DNA of 64,000 bases from Pseudomonas sp. 10S4 (GCF_034344865.1 NZ_CP133774.1:3472001-3536000), one strand, 5' to 3'; shown: positions 28,795 through 38,864, counted from the first letter of the stretch. The notes: generated from the sequence alone by a model not told the origin. Made by a program: numbers and translations.

Positions 28795-30379
28795 TGTCCA
28801 GTGCCTCAGGCAACATGTTCGGGTAGTCGAGGGTGTAATGCAGACCGCGACTTTCCTTGCGCTCCATCGCTGACTGGATCATCAGTTCCGCAACTTGGGC
28901 CAAGTTGCGCAACTCGATCAAATCCCGGCTGACTTTATAGTTGCTGTAGAACTCGTCGATTTCGTCCAATAGCAGCCGCACACGGTGCTGTGCCCGTTGC
29001 AAGCGCTTGTTGGTGCGCACGATGCCCACGTAGTCCCACATGAAACGCCGCAATTCGTCCCAGTTGTGCGCAATGATCACGTCTTCGTCGGAGTCGGTCA
29101 CCTGGCTCGCATCCCAGACGGGAAGGGCGGTCGGAATCGACACCTGAGGCAACTGCTCGAGAATGTCCGCCGCCGCCGAGCGCGCGTAGACGAAACACTC
29201 CAGCAACGAGTTGCTGGCCATGCGGTTGGCACCGTGCAGCCCGGTGAAGCTGGTCTCGCCAATGGCATACAGGCCGGGCACATCGGTGCGGCCTTGTTGA
29301 TCGACCATCACGCCGCCGCAGGTGTAGTGCGCCGCCGGAACCACCGGGATCGGTTGCTTGGTGATGTCGATGGAAAACTCGAGGCAGCGTTCGTACATCG
29401 TCGGGAAGTGGGTCTTGATGAACGCTTCGGGCTTGTGGCTGATGTCCAGATAGACGCAATCGATGCCCAGGCGCTTCATCTCGTGGTCGATGGCCCTGGC
29501 GACGATGTCACGTGGCGCCAGTTCGGCGCGCGGGTCGAAGCGCTGCATGAAGCGTTCGCCGTTGGGCAGCTTCAGGTGCGCACCTTCGCCGCGCAGGGCT
29601 TCGGTGATCAGGAAACTCTTGGCCTGTGGGTGATACAGGCACGTGGGGTGGAACTGGTTGAACTCCAGGTTCGCCACCCGGCAGCCCGAACGCCAGGCCA
29701 TGGCAATGCCATCCCCGCAAGCGCCGTCGGGATTGCTGGTATAGAGATAGACCTTTGCGGCGCCACCGGAAGCGAGGATCACGAAGCGGGCGGCGTAGGT
29801 GTCGACTTCACCGGTGGTGCGGTTGAGTACGTAGGCACCGAGGCAACGGTCGCCTTCCAGGCCCAGGCGTTTTTCGGTGATCAGATCGACTGCGACCCGT
29901 TGTTCCAGCAGTTCGATGTTCGGCCGTTGTCGGGCCTGGAACAGTAAGGTTCTGAAGATCGCCGCACCGGTGGCATCGGCTGCGTGGATGATGCGCCGAT
30001 GGCTGTGGCCGCCTTCGCGGGTCAGGTGAAACTCGAAACCGCCGTCCTCCGTGCCAGACTCTTCATCGCGGGTAAACGGAACGCCCTGGTCGATCAGCCA
30101 CTGGATGGCTTCTTTACTGTGCTCGACGGTAAACCGCACGGCGTCTTCATGGCACAGGCCGCCGCCGGCATTGAGCGTGTCATCGACGTGGGACTCGACG
30201 GTGTCGGTATCATCCAGCACGGCAGCGACACCGCCCTGGGCCCAGAAAGTCGAGCCATTGGCGAGGTCGCCTTTGCTCAGTACGGCGATGCGCAGATGAC
30301 CGGGCAAGGTCAGCGCAAGGCTCAAACCGGCAGCGCCGCTGCCAATGACCAGAACATCGTGTTGAAACTGTTGGCTCAT
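28763..30379 (-). CDS. nadB: L-aspartate oxidase
   Basis: A 538-aa FAD enzyme that oxidises L-aspartate to iminoaspartate, the first step of NAD synthesis. FAD-binding [18 protein letters not shown] is at residues 9-26. Substrate/FAD motifs include [11 protein letters not shown] and [35 protein letters not shown] near 355 is typical of the succinate dehydrogenase/NadB family. The start at 30379 gives [13 protein letters not shown]; 25 in-frame codons upstream are not needed. Neighbours algU and nadB are divergent, as in P. aeruginosa. Confidence 0.96.
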   Translation of the reverse strand: MSQQFQHDVLVIGSGAAGLSLALTLPGHLRIAVLSKGDLANGSTFWAQGGVAAVLDDTDTVESHVDDTLNAGGGLCHEDAVRFTVEHSKEAIQWLIDQGVPFTRDEESGTEDGGFEFHLTREGGHSHRRIIHAADATGAAIFRTLLFQARQRPNIELLEQRVAVDLITEKRLGLEGDRCLGAYVLNRTTGEVDTYAARFVILASGGAAKVYLYTSNPDGACGDGIAMAWRSGCRVANLEFNQFHPTCLYHPQAKSFLITEALRGEGAHLKLPNGERFMQRFDPRAELAPRDIVARAIDHEMKRLGIDCVYLDISHKPEAFIKTHFPTMYERCLEFSIDITKQPIPVVPAAHYTCGGVMVDQQGRTDVPGLYAIGETSFTGLHGANRMASNSLLECFVYARSAAADILEQLPQVSIPTALPVWDASQVTDSDEDVIIAHNWDELRRFMWDYVGIVRTNKRLQRAQHRVRLLLDEIDEFYSNYKVSRDLIELRNLAQVAELMIQSAMERKESRGLHYTLDYPNMLPEALDTILVPPTYAD

Positions 30380-30934
30380 TTCAGGATTCCGCTCAAAGCG
30401 ACCCGGGTCGGGGTTGGCGCAAGACACCTGGATCGGCGAGTCAGGCAGCCACACAGCCCACTAGTATATAGAGGGGGAGCGGCACAATAGCCGGGCCTAC
30501 ATGGCATTGTGAAACTACTGTGACGGAAAAGACCGGACGCTTCGTCGGAAGTTTTTTTCACCGGTTCGGCGACAAGGCGACTGTATCGAGGATTTAACAG
30601 TCTTTTTCGCTTCGCAGTCGCACAATGTCGGTTGCACGCAGCTATAAATATTTGGAACTTTTGCCAAAGGCCCAAGATCAATAGCTGGTTGCCTGAATCA
30701 AGGGACAGTGTCGGCTTCAGAGCGGGACCTGCTGTTTGGTCCTTGCCGGCGAATCCGATGACAAGATTATTCGCGCAGCCGGGTTATCCCGAGCTGCGCT
30801 TTTCGTGCGTGCCAAATCAGAGCCCGCAGGAAACTTGCTTGAAGGGGAGAACTTTTGCGAAAAGCCCGAGTCTATGTTTGCAAGTCTGGTCGTTTAGTTA
30901 TGCAAGCCTCCTTCGAGCTTATCGAGGAGTGTTC
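30380..30934. other. nadB-algU intergenic region (555 bp)
   Basis: No gene is supported here. It holds the divergent promoters of nadB and algU, including two AlgU-type GAACTT boxes. One at 30849 is well placed. The other, at 30655-30660, is followed 17 nt later by TCAATA, a weaker match. The long leader is usual for this operon. Confidence 0.7.
30849..30876 (+). promoter_or_regulatory. AlgU (sigma-22)-type autoregulatory promoter
   Basis: GAACTT at 30849-30854 and TCTATG at 30871-30876 are separated by 16 bp, matching the AlgU/RpoE consensus (GAACTT, 16-17 bp, TCTGA). It lies about 60 bp before algU, as expected for positive autoregulation. Confidence 0.75.
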
Positions 30935-31516
30935 ATGCTAACCCAGGAAGAGGATCAGCAGCTGGTCGAGCGCGTCCAACGCGGCGACAAGCGAGCTTTC
31001 GATCTGCTAGTGCTGAAATACCAGCACAAAATTCTCGGGTTGATCGTGCGTTTCGTGCACGACACCCATGAAGCCCAGGATGTCGCACAGGAAGCCTTTA
31101 TCAAGGCGTACCGTGCACTTGGTAATTTCCGCGGAGACAGCGCGTTTTATACGTGGCTTTACCGCATCGCCATCAACACGGCGAAAAACTATTTGGTTTC
31201 ACGCGGCCGCCGGCCGCCGGATAGCGATGTCAGTTCTGAAGACGCAGAGTTCTACGATGGCGATCATGGCCTCAAGGATCTCGAGTCGCCAGAACGCGCA
31301 TTGCTGCGGGATGAGATCGAAGGCACCGTCCATCGAACCATCCAGCAACTGCCAGAAGATTTGCGTACGGCTTTAACTTTACGTGAATTCGATGGTCTGA
31401 GTTACGAGGACATTGCGGCGGTTATGCAGTGTCCGGTGGGTACCGTGCGTTCCCGGATTTTCCGGGCTCGGGAAGCCATTGATAAAGCCCTGCAGCCGTT
31501 GTTGCAGGAAAACTGA
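30935..31516 (+). CDS. algU: RNA polymerase sigma factor AlgU (RpoE, sigma-22)
   Basis: A 193-aa ECF sigma factor controlling envelope stress response and alginate. Region 2 (DLLVLKYQHKILGLIVRFVH, DVAQEAFIKAYRAL) and region 4 (LREFDGLSYEDIAAVMQCP, VGTVRSRIFRAREAI) are complete. A GAGGAG site precedes the ATG. It heads the algU-mucA-mucB-mucD cluster and is held by the anti-sigma factor MucA. Confidence 0.98.
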   Translation: MLTQEEDQQLVERVQRGDKRAFDLLVLKYQHKILGLIVRFVHDTHEAQDVAQEAFIKAYRALGNFRGDSAFYTWLYRIAINTAKNYLVSRGRRPPDSDVSSEDAEFYDGDHGLKDLESPERALLRDEIEGTVHRTIQQLPEDLRTALTLREFDGLSYEDIAAVMQCPVGTVRSRIFRAREAIDKALQPLLQEN

Positions 31517-31546
31517 GACAGCGGCGACAGCCAAGAGAGGAACGCC

Positions 31547-32134
31547 ATGAGTCGTGAAGCCCTGCAGGAATCGCTGTCCGCAGTGATGGATAACGAAGCG
31601 GATGAGCTGGAGTTGCGTCGGGTACTGAATGCCTTTGACGATGTTGAAACCCGCGATACCTGGGCTCGTTACCAGATCGCTCGGGCAGTCATGCATAAGG
31701 ATCTGCTGCTTCCACGTCTGGACATCGCTGCGGCAGTTTCTGCTGCGCTGGAAGACGAAGCCGTCCCGGCCAAGGCATCTCGCGGTCCATGGCGCAGCCT
31801 GGGTCGTCTGGCCGTTGCTGCTTCGGTGACCATCGCCGTACTGGCAGGTGTTCGTCTGTACAACCAGGACGAAATTGCTGGCGTCGAACTGGCTCAGCAA
31901 TCCAATCAGCCTGCTCTGGCCGTTCCTCAGGTCAAGGGCCCAGCTGTATTGGCAGGCTACAGTGAGAGCTCGGAAGCCACTGGCCCTATGGCCAACGGCG
32001 TATTGCAAGGTCAGCCGGGCTGGCACGATCAGCGTCTGCCAAGTTACTTGCGCCAACATGCTCAACAGGCTGCCTTGAAAGGCACTGAAAGTGCTCTGCC
32101 TTATGCTCGTGCAGCAAGCCTGGAAAACCGTTAA
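31547..32134 (+). CDS. mucA: Anti-sigma factor MucA
   Basis: A 195-aa single-pass inner-membrane anti-sigma factor. The N-terminal AlgU-binding domain (MSREALQESLSAVMDNEADE) runs to about 80. One transmembrane helix at about 86-103 (LAVAASVTIAVLAGVRLY) leads to a periplasmic domain that MucB shields. Regulated proteolysis of this protein releases AlgU. The frame is intact, so a non-mucoid state is expected as far as mucA is concerned. Confidence 0.97.
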   Translation: MSREALQESLSAVMDNEADELELRRVLNAFDDVETRDTWARYQIARAVMHKDLLLPRLDIAAAVSAALEDEAVPAKASRGPWRSLGRLAVAASVTIAVLAGVRLYNQDEIAGVELAQQSNQPALAVPQVKGPAVLAGYSESSEATGPMANGVLQGQPGWHDQRLPSYLRQHAQQAALKGTESALPYARAASLENR

Positions 32135-32142
32135 GGAGGATC

Positions 32143-33102
32143 ATGCGCGCCATACCTCTACTTACGCTTCTGCTTGGTGGCTGGTTTGTTGTTCCAGCCC
32201 ACGCTGATGAAGCCCAAGACTGGTTGACCCGTCTGGGCCAGGCCGAGCAAACGCAAAGCTTCCACGGTACTTTTGTTTACGAGCGTAACGGTAGTTTTTC
32301 TACCCATAACATCTGGCACCGCGTCCAGGATGGCAAGGTCCGCGAGCGTTTACTCCAGCTCGACGGCTCGGCACAGGAAGTCGTGCGCATTGATGGGCAT
32401 ACTCAATGCGTCAGCGGCACCCTGATAGCGGGGCTGGGGGAGTCTCCCAAATCTGCTGCTCGTGCACTCGATCCACAAAAGCTCAAGAATTGGTACGACC
32501 TTGCCGTCATCGGTAAGTCGCGTGTGGCTGGGCGTGCGGCGGTGATCGTTTCACTGACGCCGCGTGACCAGCATCGTTACGGTTTCGAGTTACATCTGGA
32601 CAAGGAGACCGGCTTGCCCCTCAAGTCATTGCTGCTAAATGACAAGGGTCAGTTGCTCGAGCGATTCCAGTTCACGCAACTGGATACCGCCGATGTCCCA
32701 TCAGACAAAGATTTGCAGGCAGGTCCTGATTGCAAGACAGTCTCCCTGGAACCTGACAAGGCAGAGGCGCTTAAAACCGCCGAGGTCTGGCATTCGGACT
32801 GGTTACCGCCTGGTTTCGAACTCAGTAGCAGTTCTTCGCGCAAAGACCCTGAGACCAAAACTCAGGTCAGTAGCTTGATGTATGACGATGGCTTGGCCCG
32901 CTTCTCGGTGTTTCTTGAGCCGTTGAACGGCGCTACTGTCACCGATACGCGTACCCAGTTGGGTCCAACCGTAGCGGTTTCCCGACGCTTGACTACGCCT
33001 CAGGGCGAGATCATGGTGACCGTGGTCGGTGAGATCCCTATCGGTACCGCCGAACGCATTGCGCTGTCCATGCGCTCCGATGCTACTGCGGCCAAACAGT
33101 GA
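32143..33102 (+). CDS. mucB: MucB (RseB-like) periplasmic regulator
   Basis: A 319-aa secreted protein that binds the periplasmic part of MucA and blocks its cleavage. A signal peptide (MRAIPLLTLLLGGWFVVPAH, cleaved near AHA) is followed by the MucB/RseB lipid-binding N-terminal domain (SFHGTFVYERNGSFSTHNIW) and a C-terminal domain starting near 210 (HSDWLPPGFELSSSS). It starts 8 bp after mucA. mucC, present in P. aeruginosa, does not follow. Confidence 0.96.
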   Translation: MRAIPLLTLLLGGWFVVPAHADEAQDWLTRLGQAEQTQSFHGTFVYERNGSFSTHNIWHRVQDGKVRERLLQLDGSAQEVVRIDGHTQCVSGTLIAGLGESPKSAARALDPQKLKNWYDLAVIGKSRVAGRAAVIVSLTPRDQHRYGFELHLDKETGLPLKSLLLNDKGQLLERFQFTQLDTADVPSDKDLQAGPDCKTVSLEPDKAEALKTAEVWHSDWLPPGFELSSSSSRKDPETKTQVSSLMYDDGLARFSVFLEPLNGATVTDTRTQLGPTVAVSRRLTTPQGEIMVTVVGEIPIGTAERIALSMRSDATAAKQ

Positions 33103-33348
33103 GCTGAATTGTGATGCTCATGGATCGGCAATTTGATTGTGCGAGAGGCCAGCGATGCCCATTCCACCATTGAGATGTCGAAATGTTTGGTGAACATTTC
33201 AATTTGCAAATCCCCCTGAATTTTTCTATAGGTCAGAGCCTCACGGCTCTGGCCTTGTTTGTTGTTCCCGGAACAAAAATACCGGCGTATCGTTCCCGGT
33301 GTTCCTTGCTCCATATCGCTTAACCATGCTCGTCGTAACGGGAGCCGT

Positions 33349-34774
33349 ATGTCGATACCACGCTTGAAGTCTTACCTCTCCATTTTTGCCACCGTGCTGG
33401 TGCTCGGTCAGGCGGTCTCTGCTCAAGCGGCCGAATTGCCTGACTTCACGCAACTGGTTGAACAGGCCTCGCCTGCGGTGGTGAACATCAGTACCACGCA
33501 GAAACTGCCTGATCGCAAAGTGTCCAGCCAGATGCCGGATCTTGAAGGCCTGCCGCCAGCGCTGCGCGAGTTCTTTGAGCGCGGCATGCCGCAACAACGT
33601 TCGCCTCGCGGCGATCGTCAGCGCGAAGCGCAGTCCCTGGGGTCGGGTTTTATCATCTCGCCTGATGGCTACATCCTGACCAACAACCACGTCATCGCCG
33701 ATGCGCGACGAAATTCTTGTCCGCCTGGCCGACCGCAGTGAGTTGAAAGCCAAACTGATCGGCACCGACCCGCGTTCCGACGTGGCGTTGCTGAAAATCG
33801 AGGGCAAGGACCTGCCGGTTCTCAAACTCGGCAAATCCCAGGACCTGAAGGCTGGCCAATGGGTTGTCGCCATCGGTTCGCCGTTCGGCTTTGACCACAC
33901 CGTGACCCAAGGCATTGTCAGCGCCATCGGTCGCAGCCTGCCGAACGAAAACTATGTCCCGTTCATCCAGACCGACGTGCCGATCAACCCGGGTAACTCC
34001 GGTGGCCCGCTGTTTAATCTGAACGGTGAAGTGGTCGGGATCAACTCACAAATCTACACCCGTTCGGGCGGCTTCATGGGTGTGTCGTTCGCGATCCCGA
34101 TCGATGTCGCGATGGACGTATCCAATCAACTGAAAAGCGGCGGCAAAGTCAGCCGAGGCTGGTTGGGTGTCGTGATTCAGGAGGTGAACAAGGACCTGGC
34201 TGAGTCGTTCGGTCTGGAGAAGCCGGCCGGTGCGCTGGTGGCTCAGATCCAGGATGACGGCCCGGCGGCCAAGGGTGGCCTGCAGGTAGGCGACGTGATC
34301 TTGAGCATGAACGGTCAACCGATCGTCATGTCTGCTGATCTGCCACACCTGGTTGGCGCGCTCAAGGCAGGCGCCAAGGCTAATCTTGAAGTGATCCGCG
34401 AGGGTAAGCGCAAGAACGTCGAGCTGACCGTCGGCGCAATCCCGGAGGAAGGCAAAGAGCTGGGTGCGCAGGCGAAATCCGGGGTTGAGGGCAGCAGCAA
34501 CCGCTTGGGTGTTTCCGTTGCCGAGCTGACCGATGAGCAGAAGAAAGCCAACGACCTCAAGGGCGGCGTGGTGATCAAGGACATCCAGGACGGTCCTGCT
34601 TCGCTGATCGGCTTGCAGCCAGGTGATGTGATTACTCACCTGAACAACCAGGCGATCGGCTCCACCAAGGAGTTCACCGAGATCGCCAAGGCACTGCCGA
34701 AGAACCGCTCGGTGTCGATGCGGGTTCTGCGTCAAGGTCGTGCCAGCTTCATCACCTTCAAACTGGCTGAATAA
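33349..34774 (+). pseudogene. mucD: Periplasmic serine protease MucD (DegP-like), frameshifted by one extra base
   Basis: A signal peptide (MSIPRLKSYLSIFATVLVLG to AQA), then the HtrA protease domain and two PDZ domains. The catalytic triad is His in TNNHVIAD, Asp in RSDVALLKI and Ser in GNSGGPLF. After NNHVIADA the frame breaks: 33701-33707 reads ATGCGCG, one base more than needed, and the correct continuation is DEILVRLADRSELKAKLIGT. Removing one base gives exactly 474 aa, the MucD length in P. aeruginosa. Conservation on both sides makes a sequencing error likely. A real knock-out would raise AlgU activity. Confidence 0.9.
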
Positions 34775-34792
34775 ACCGGTTGTTGGCCGAAT

Positions 34793-34822
34793 AAAAAACC
34801 GCCTCGAAAGAGGCGGTTTTTT
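34793..34822 (+). terminator. Rho-independent terminator after mucD
   Basis: AAAAAACCGCCTC-GAAA-GAGGCGGTTTTTT is a perfect stem with a GAAA tetraloop and T tract on both strands, so it can also end the convergent bepA-like transcript. Confidence 0.95.
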
Positions 34823-34852
34823 TGTGTCTGAAGTTTTTGTTCCAGGAGCAGA

Positions 34853-36286
34853 TCAGCCCATCATGTCCTTGACCATGCGCTCCTGCTCCATCAGCTCTCG
34901 TTGCCGTGCATCGATCCGTGACGACAATGGGAAGTTGCTTCCGGCCTTGCGCTTGGCAAAGTCCAGTTGCTGAATGGCCTGGCGGTAATCGCCGACCAGA
35001 GCGAAGTACTCGGCGCGAGCCTGGTGCAAGCCAATGATGTTGCCCGACAGGCCGCGAGTCTCCGCCACCATGTACCAGACATCCGGATCGTCCGGACGAG
35101 ATTTGAGCAAACTTTCCAGGGCTTTTTCCGCGTCCGCAGTACGGTTTTGTTTGAGTAGCAAGTCGACACGGACCTGGTTCAGCGGGTAGTTGCCCGGATA
35201 CTGAGTCAACAGTCGATCAACCCGCGTTTGGGCCTCCGGCAGGCGATTGTTGGTGATGTCCAGATCGACCTGAGCCAGGTTGTAGATAATCTCGTTCGGC
35301 GCCGTGGCCAGCAGTAGCTTGAGATTCTCCCGTGCCTCGTTCAATTGGCCACCCTTGATCTGGGCAATGGCCAAGCCGTAGCGCGCGACGTCGTTTTTCG
35401 GGTTCTCATCCAATTGGGCGCGGAAGCGTTTGGCGCCCAGGCCGGGGGTTTCTTCGTAGATCAGTTGCACCCGTGCGCGAATCAGCTGGTAACGCATGCT
35501 GTCTTCGATGCCGCCCGGTTTGGACTGTTCGGCACGGTTACGGGTGTCGGCGATCCGTGATTCGGTCACCGGGTGAGTCAGCAGGAATTCCGGTGGCTTG
35601 GCATCGAAGCGGTACTGACGCATCAAGCGCTCGAACATGTTCGGCATCGAGCGCGGATCGTAACCGGCCTTTTCCAGATTGAGGATGCCGATCCGGTCGG
35701 CTTCCTGTTCGTTCTGGCGCGAGAAGCGCCGTTGTTCCTGGATCGCTGCTGCCTGGGTACCGGCAATGGTGGCGATCCCGGCATCACCGGCGCCAGCGGC
35801 GGCAATCACGATCCCGGCCAACAGAGCGGCCATCATCGGCACTTGCATGCGTTGCGAGGCTTCGACGCCTCGGGCGAAGTGGCGTTGCGACAAGTGAGCC
35901 AATTCGTGAGCCAGCACCGAAGCATATTCACCTTCGGTCTGGGCATTGAGGAACAAGCCGCCGTTGACCCCGATGATCCCGCCCGGCGCGGCAAAGGCGT
36001 TGAGCTGCGGGCTGTTGATCAGGATGAACTCCAGGCGTCGGTCAGTGACCTGACTGGTTTCCACCAGTTTGTAGACGCTGGATTCGACATAATCCTTGAG
36101 CTGCGGATCATTGAGCTGCAATACCTGGCTGCGCAACATTGCCAGCCACGCGCGGCCCAATTGGTATTCCTGTTGCGGCGAGACAATGGCAGAACTGGCG
36201 TCACCGAGTGATGGCAGGTCGTCGGCGAAGCCTGGTGAGGCAAGCAGGCAAGCGAGCGTCAGCAGGGTAGGGCGCAAAAAAGTCAT
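34853..36286 (-). CDS. bepA: M48-family metalloprotease with TPR repeats (BepA/YfgC-like)
   Basis: A 477-aa periplasmic protease/chaperone, homologous to BepA, which assists or degrades outer-membrane proteins such as LptD. A signal peptide (MTFLRPTLLTLACLLASPGF, cleaved after ADA-type FAD) precedes the zinc motif HELAHLSQRH near residue 129. A downstream Glu ligand lies in NEQEADRIG near 195. The C-terminal half has TPR-like repeats from about 305 on. The start chosen is the ATG; a TTG seven codons upstream lacks a ribosome site. Convergent with mucD, in keeping with an envelope quality-control neighbourhood. Confidence 0.88.
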   Translation of the reverse strand: MTFLRPTLLTLACLLASPGFADDLPSLGDASSAIVSPQQEYQLGRAWLAMLRSQVLQLNDPQLKDYVESSVYKLVETSQVTDRRLEFILINSPQLNAFAAPGGIIGVNGGLFLNAQTEGEYASVLAHELAHLSQRHFARGVEASQRMQVPMMAALLAGIVIAAAGAGDAGIATIAGTQAAAIQEQRRFSRQNEQEADRIGILNLEKAGYDPRSMPNMFERLMRQYRFDAKPPEFLLTHPVTESRIADTRNRAEQSKPGGIEDSMRYQLIRARVQLIYEETPGLGAKRFRAQLDENPKNDVARYGLAIAQIKGGQLNEARENLKLLLATAPNEIIYNLAQVDLDITNNRLPEAQTRVDRLLTQYPGNYPLNQVRVDLLLKQNRTADAEKALESLLKSRPDDPDVWYMVAETRGLSGNIIGLHQARAEYFALVGDYRQAIQQLDFAKRKAGSNFPLSSRIDARQRELMEQERMVKDMMG

Positions 36287-36384
36287 GCACAAAGCCTTAG
36301 TCGACAAAGACCTTACTGTAGCCGGACACTGGCCTTCGGACCAGATATTCTAGGCCGCTCAACCACCTGATCCGGAGTGATGCA

Positions 36385-36624
36385 ATGACCGACGCTGTAG
36401 CCCATGACGTGGAACTGGACGCCAGTGGCCTGAATTGTCCGTTGCCGTTGCTCAAGGCCAAACTTGAGCTTAATCGCATGGCCAGCGGTGCGGTACTCAA
36501 GGTCATCGCCACGGACGCGGGTTCTCAGCGCGACTTCCGCACCTTTGCCCGATTGGCCGGTCATACGCTGCTGCTCGAAGAAGACGAGGCGGGTGTTTAC
36601 CGCTATTGGTTGAAAAAAGCCTGA
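36385..36624 (+). CDS. TusA-like sulfurtransferase
   Basis: A 79-aa sulfur-carrier protein of the TusA/SirA/YeeD family. The signature LDASGLNCPLPLLKAKLEL carries the active Cys in CPxP at residues 20-23. The family passes persulfide sulfur in tRNA thiolation or related pathways. Its start is near the bepA-like promoter, divergent from it, and it is followed after 31 bp by an AI-2E-family permease, the usual Pseudomonas arrangement. Confidence 0.9.
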   Translation: MTDAVAHDVELDASGLNCPLPLLKAKLELNRMASGAVLKVIATDAGSQRDFRTFARLAGHTLLLEEDEAGVYRYWLKKA

Positions 36625-36655
36625 AACCGGCTGCGTTCGTTCTTAAGGATTATTG

Positions 36656-37726
36656 ATGTTCAAAGTGTTACGGGACTGGATTCAGCGCTACTTCTCCGAC
36701 GAAGAGGCCGTGGTGCTGGCGGTGCTGTTGATTCTGGGGTTTACCGCGGTGCTCACGTTGGGCGGCATGCTCGCGCCAGTGCTGGCCGGGATGGTGCTGG
36801 CGTATCTGATGCAGGGGCTGGTCGTCACCCTTGAGCGCCTGCGCGTTCCCGGTGGTGTGGCCGTGGGGCTGGTCTTCGCGTTGTTCATGGGGTTGTTGCT
36901 GGTGTTCATCGTAGTGGTGGTGCCGTTGCTCTGGCATCAGTTGATCACCTTGTTCAACGAACTGCCCGGCATGCTCGCCAAGTGGCAGTCGCTATTGTTG
37001 CTGTTACCCGAGCGCTATCCGCATCTGGTGTCCGACGAGCAGGTGCTGCAAGCCATTGAAGTGGCCCGGGGCGAAATCGGCAAGTTCGGTCAGTGGGCGC
37101 TGACATTCTCGCTGTCGAGCCTGCCGCTGCTGGTCAACATCATGATCTATTTGGTGTTGGTGCCAATCCTGGTGTTTTTCTTCCTGAAAGACCGGGAAAT
37201 GATCGGGCAGTGGGTGCGCGGCTACCTGCCGCGTGAGCGGGCGCTGATCACTCGGGTTGCGCAAGAGATGAATCGGCAGATCGCCAACTACATTCGCGGC
37301 AAGGTCATTGAAATCATCATTTGCGGTGGCGTGACCTACATCGCGTTCGTCGCTTTGGGGCTCAATTACGCGGCGCTGCTGGCGTTGCTGGTGGGCGTTT
37401 CGGTGGTGGTGCCTTACGTCGGGGCGGTGGTGGTGACGGTGCCGGTGCTGCTGATCGCGTTGTTCCAGTGGGGCTGGAGTGATCAGTTCATCTACCTGAT
37501 GGCGGTCTACGGAATCATTCAGACGCTGGATGGCAACGTGCTGGTACCGCTGCTGTTCTCGGAGGCGGTCAACCTGCACCCGGTGGCGATCATCTGCGCG
37601 GTGCTGTTGTTTGGCGGGTTGTGGGGCTTCTGGGGGGTATTCTTTGCGATTCCCCTGGCGACACTGTTCAAGGCCGTGCTGGATGCCTGGCCGCGCAAGG
37701 AGCCGGTGGTGGCTCCGTTGCTCTAG
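36656..37726 (+). CDS. AI-2E family transporter (PerM/YhhT-like)
   Basis: A 356-aa integral membrane protein with about seven helices. The family-typical FFFLKDREMIGQWVRGYLPRE is near residue 175. The C-terminal block GVSVVVPYVGAVVVTVPVLL and DGNVLVPLLFSEAVNLHPVAI is near 265-320. Family members are putative permeases or Na+/H+ antiporters; AI-2 export has been shown for one member only, so substrate is not assigned. Start: ATG at 36656 after AAGGAT. Confidence 0.85.
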   Translation: MFKVLRDWIQRYFSDEEAVVLAVLLILGFTAVLTLGGMLAPVLAGMVLAYLMQGLVVTLERLRVPGGVAVGLVFALFMGLLLVFIVVVVPLLWHQLITLFNELPGMLAKWQSLLLLLPERYPHLVSDEQVLQAIEVARGEIGKFGQWALTFSLSSLPLLVNIMIYLVLVPILVFFFLKDREMIGQWVRGYLPRERALITRVAQEMNRQIANYIRGKVIEIIICGGVTYIAFVALGLNYAALLALLVGVSVVVPYVGAVVVTVPVLLIALFQWGWSDQFIYLMAVYGIIQTLDGNVLVPLLFSEAVNLHPVAIICAVLLFGGLWGFWGVFFAIPLATLFKAVLDAWPRKEPVVAPLL

Positions 37727-37736
37727 AACGATGGTG

Positions 37737-37813
37737 ATCAAAAAGATCGCAGCCTGCGGCAGCTCCTACAGAAGCTCCGCGATCGGCGTAGCTGCCGAAG
37801 GCTGCGATCTTTT
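37737..37813. repeat. REP-like inverted repeat
   Basis: Arms AAAAAGATCGCAGCCTGCGG.. and ..CCGAAGGCTGCGATCTTTTT enclose AGCTCCTACAGAAGCT. Lies between the convergent AI-2E-family and bcp genes and can also serve as a bidirectional terminator thanks to its A/T-rich ends. Confidence 0.8.
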
Positions 37814-37819
37814 TCGGTA

Positions 37820-38293
37820 TCAAGCCTTGTTCAAGGTCTGAGCCGCAGCCAATACCGCATCCACATGCCCCGGCACCTTCACGCCGCGCCATTCCTGACG
37901 CAACACACCGTCCTTGTCGATCAGGAAAGTGCTGCGATCAACGCCCATGTATTCCTTGCCGTAGAGCTTTTTCAGCTTGATCACGTCGAACAGCTGGCAG
38001 AGCGCTTCTTCCTTGTCGCTGATCAGCTCGAAGGTGAATGCCTGCTTGGCTTTGAAATTTTCGTGGGATTTCAGGCTGTCACGGGACACACCGAAGACTT
38101 CGGTGTTGGCAGCCTTAAAGGCCTCAAGCTGATCGCGAAAGCCCTGGCCTTGGGTCGTGCAGCCCGGGGTGCTGTCCTTCGGATAGAAGTAAATCACCAC
38201 TTGCTTGCCTTTGAGGCTCGCGAGGCTGACGGTCTGCCCGCTGGTGGCGGGTGCTTCGAAGTCGGTAACCGGTTGGTCGATAGCAACGGCCAT
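37820..38293 (-). CDS. bcp: Thioredoxin-dependent peroxiredoxin Bcp
   Basis: A 157-aa peroxiredoxin of the BCP/PrxQ class that reduces hydroperoxides. The peroxidatic Cys is in KDSTPGCTTQGQGFRDQ near residue 45, with the supporting Thr and later Arg in VDRSTFLIDKDG. The E. coli-type resolving Cys five residues after the first is absent (Gln-Gly there), so it probably works as a 1-Cys type or with Cys near 102 (EALCQLF). It follows gcvR by 10 bp on the same strand. Confidence 0.93.
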   Translation of the reverse strand: MAVAIDQPVTDFEAPATSGQTVSLASLKGKQVVIYFYPKDSTPGCTTQGQGFRDQLEAFKAANTEVFGVSRDSLKSHENFKAKQAFTFELISDKEEALCQLFDVIKLKKLYGKEYMGVDRSTFLIDKDGVLRQEWRGVKVPGHVDAVLAAAQTLNKA

Positions 38294-38303
38294 GAAAGCT
38301 TCC

Positions 38304-38864
38304 TTACATTGGGTTTTGTGGGCGCCACGGTTCGATCAGGGCGTCCAGGTTCAGCGCATCGGCGAAATCCAGGAACTGATCGCGCAGCCAGCTGATTTGC
38401 ACGCCGGCCGGCAGCGTCACGGTAAACGTGGCGTTGAGCATGGTGCCGCCGGTTTGCGGCGCCTGATACGTGTCGCAGGTCAGGTTTTCCAGCTCGACGT
38501 TGTGGTCCATGAAGAACTGGCACAACTCGTTGATGATGTCCGAGCGGTAAGCGGAACTGACATAGGCAACGTAAGGCAGGGCTTGAGGACGGTTCTCCAG
38601 TGCCGCACTGCGCACCACGTTGACCGTGAAGGCGTGCTTCTTGGCGAGGGTTGGCAGGCTGCCTTCCAGGCGGGCCAGAGCGTCCCAGCTGCCGGAGATC
38701 TCGAGGATCAGGGCACTGCACTCGCCATGACGGGTCAGGCGAGAGGTGACCACGGCGCAGCGGTTTTCATGGCTGGCGCGGCACAGGACGTTAGTCAGCT
38801 CCATGGGGTTGGCGCCGAGGGCACTGATGACAAGGAATTGTTCGCGAACTGTGGGGGTGGACAT
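38304..38864 (-). CDS. gcvR: Glycine cleavage system regulator GcvR-like (ACT domains)
   Basis: A 186-aa protein with two ACT domains (REQFLVISALGANPMELTNV near the start; VAYVSSAYRSDIINELCQF near 95), matching the GcvR family, which modulates GcvA control of the glycine cleavage operon by direct interaction. It is co-directional with bcp and divergent from dapA, the conserved Pseudomonas order. Confidence 0.85.
   Translation of the reverse strand: MSTPTVREQFLVISALGANPMELTNVLCRASHENRCAVVTSRLTRHGECSALILEISGSWDALARLEGSLPTLAKKHAFTVNVVRSAALENRPQALPYVAYVSSAYRSDIINELCQFFMDHNVELENLTCDTYQAPQTGGTMLNATFTVTLPAGVQISWLRDQFLDFADALNLDALIEPWRPQNPM

Noticed and set aside
30655..30682. Second AlgU-type promoter (GAACTT then TCAATA after 17 bp)
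   Set aside because: The -10 part is a poor match, so it is mentioned only within the intergenic entry.
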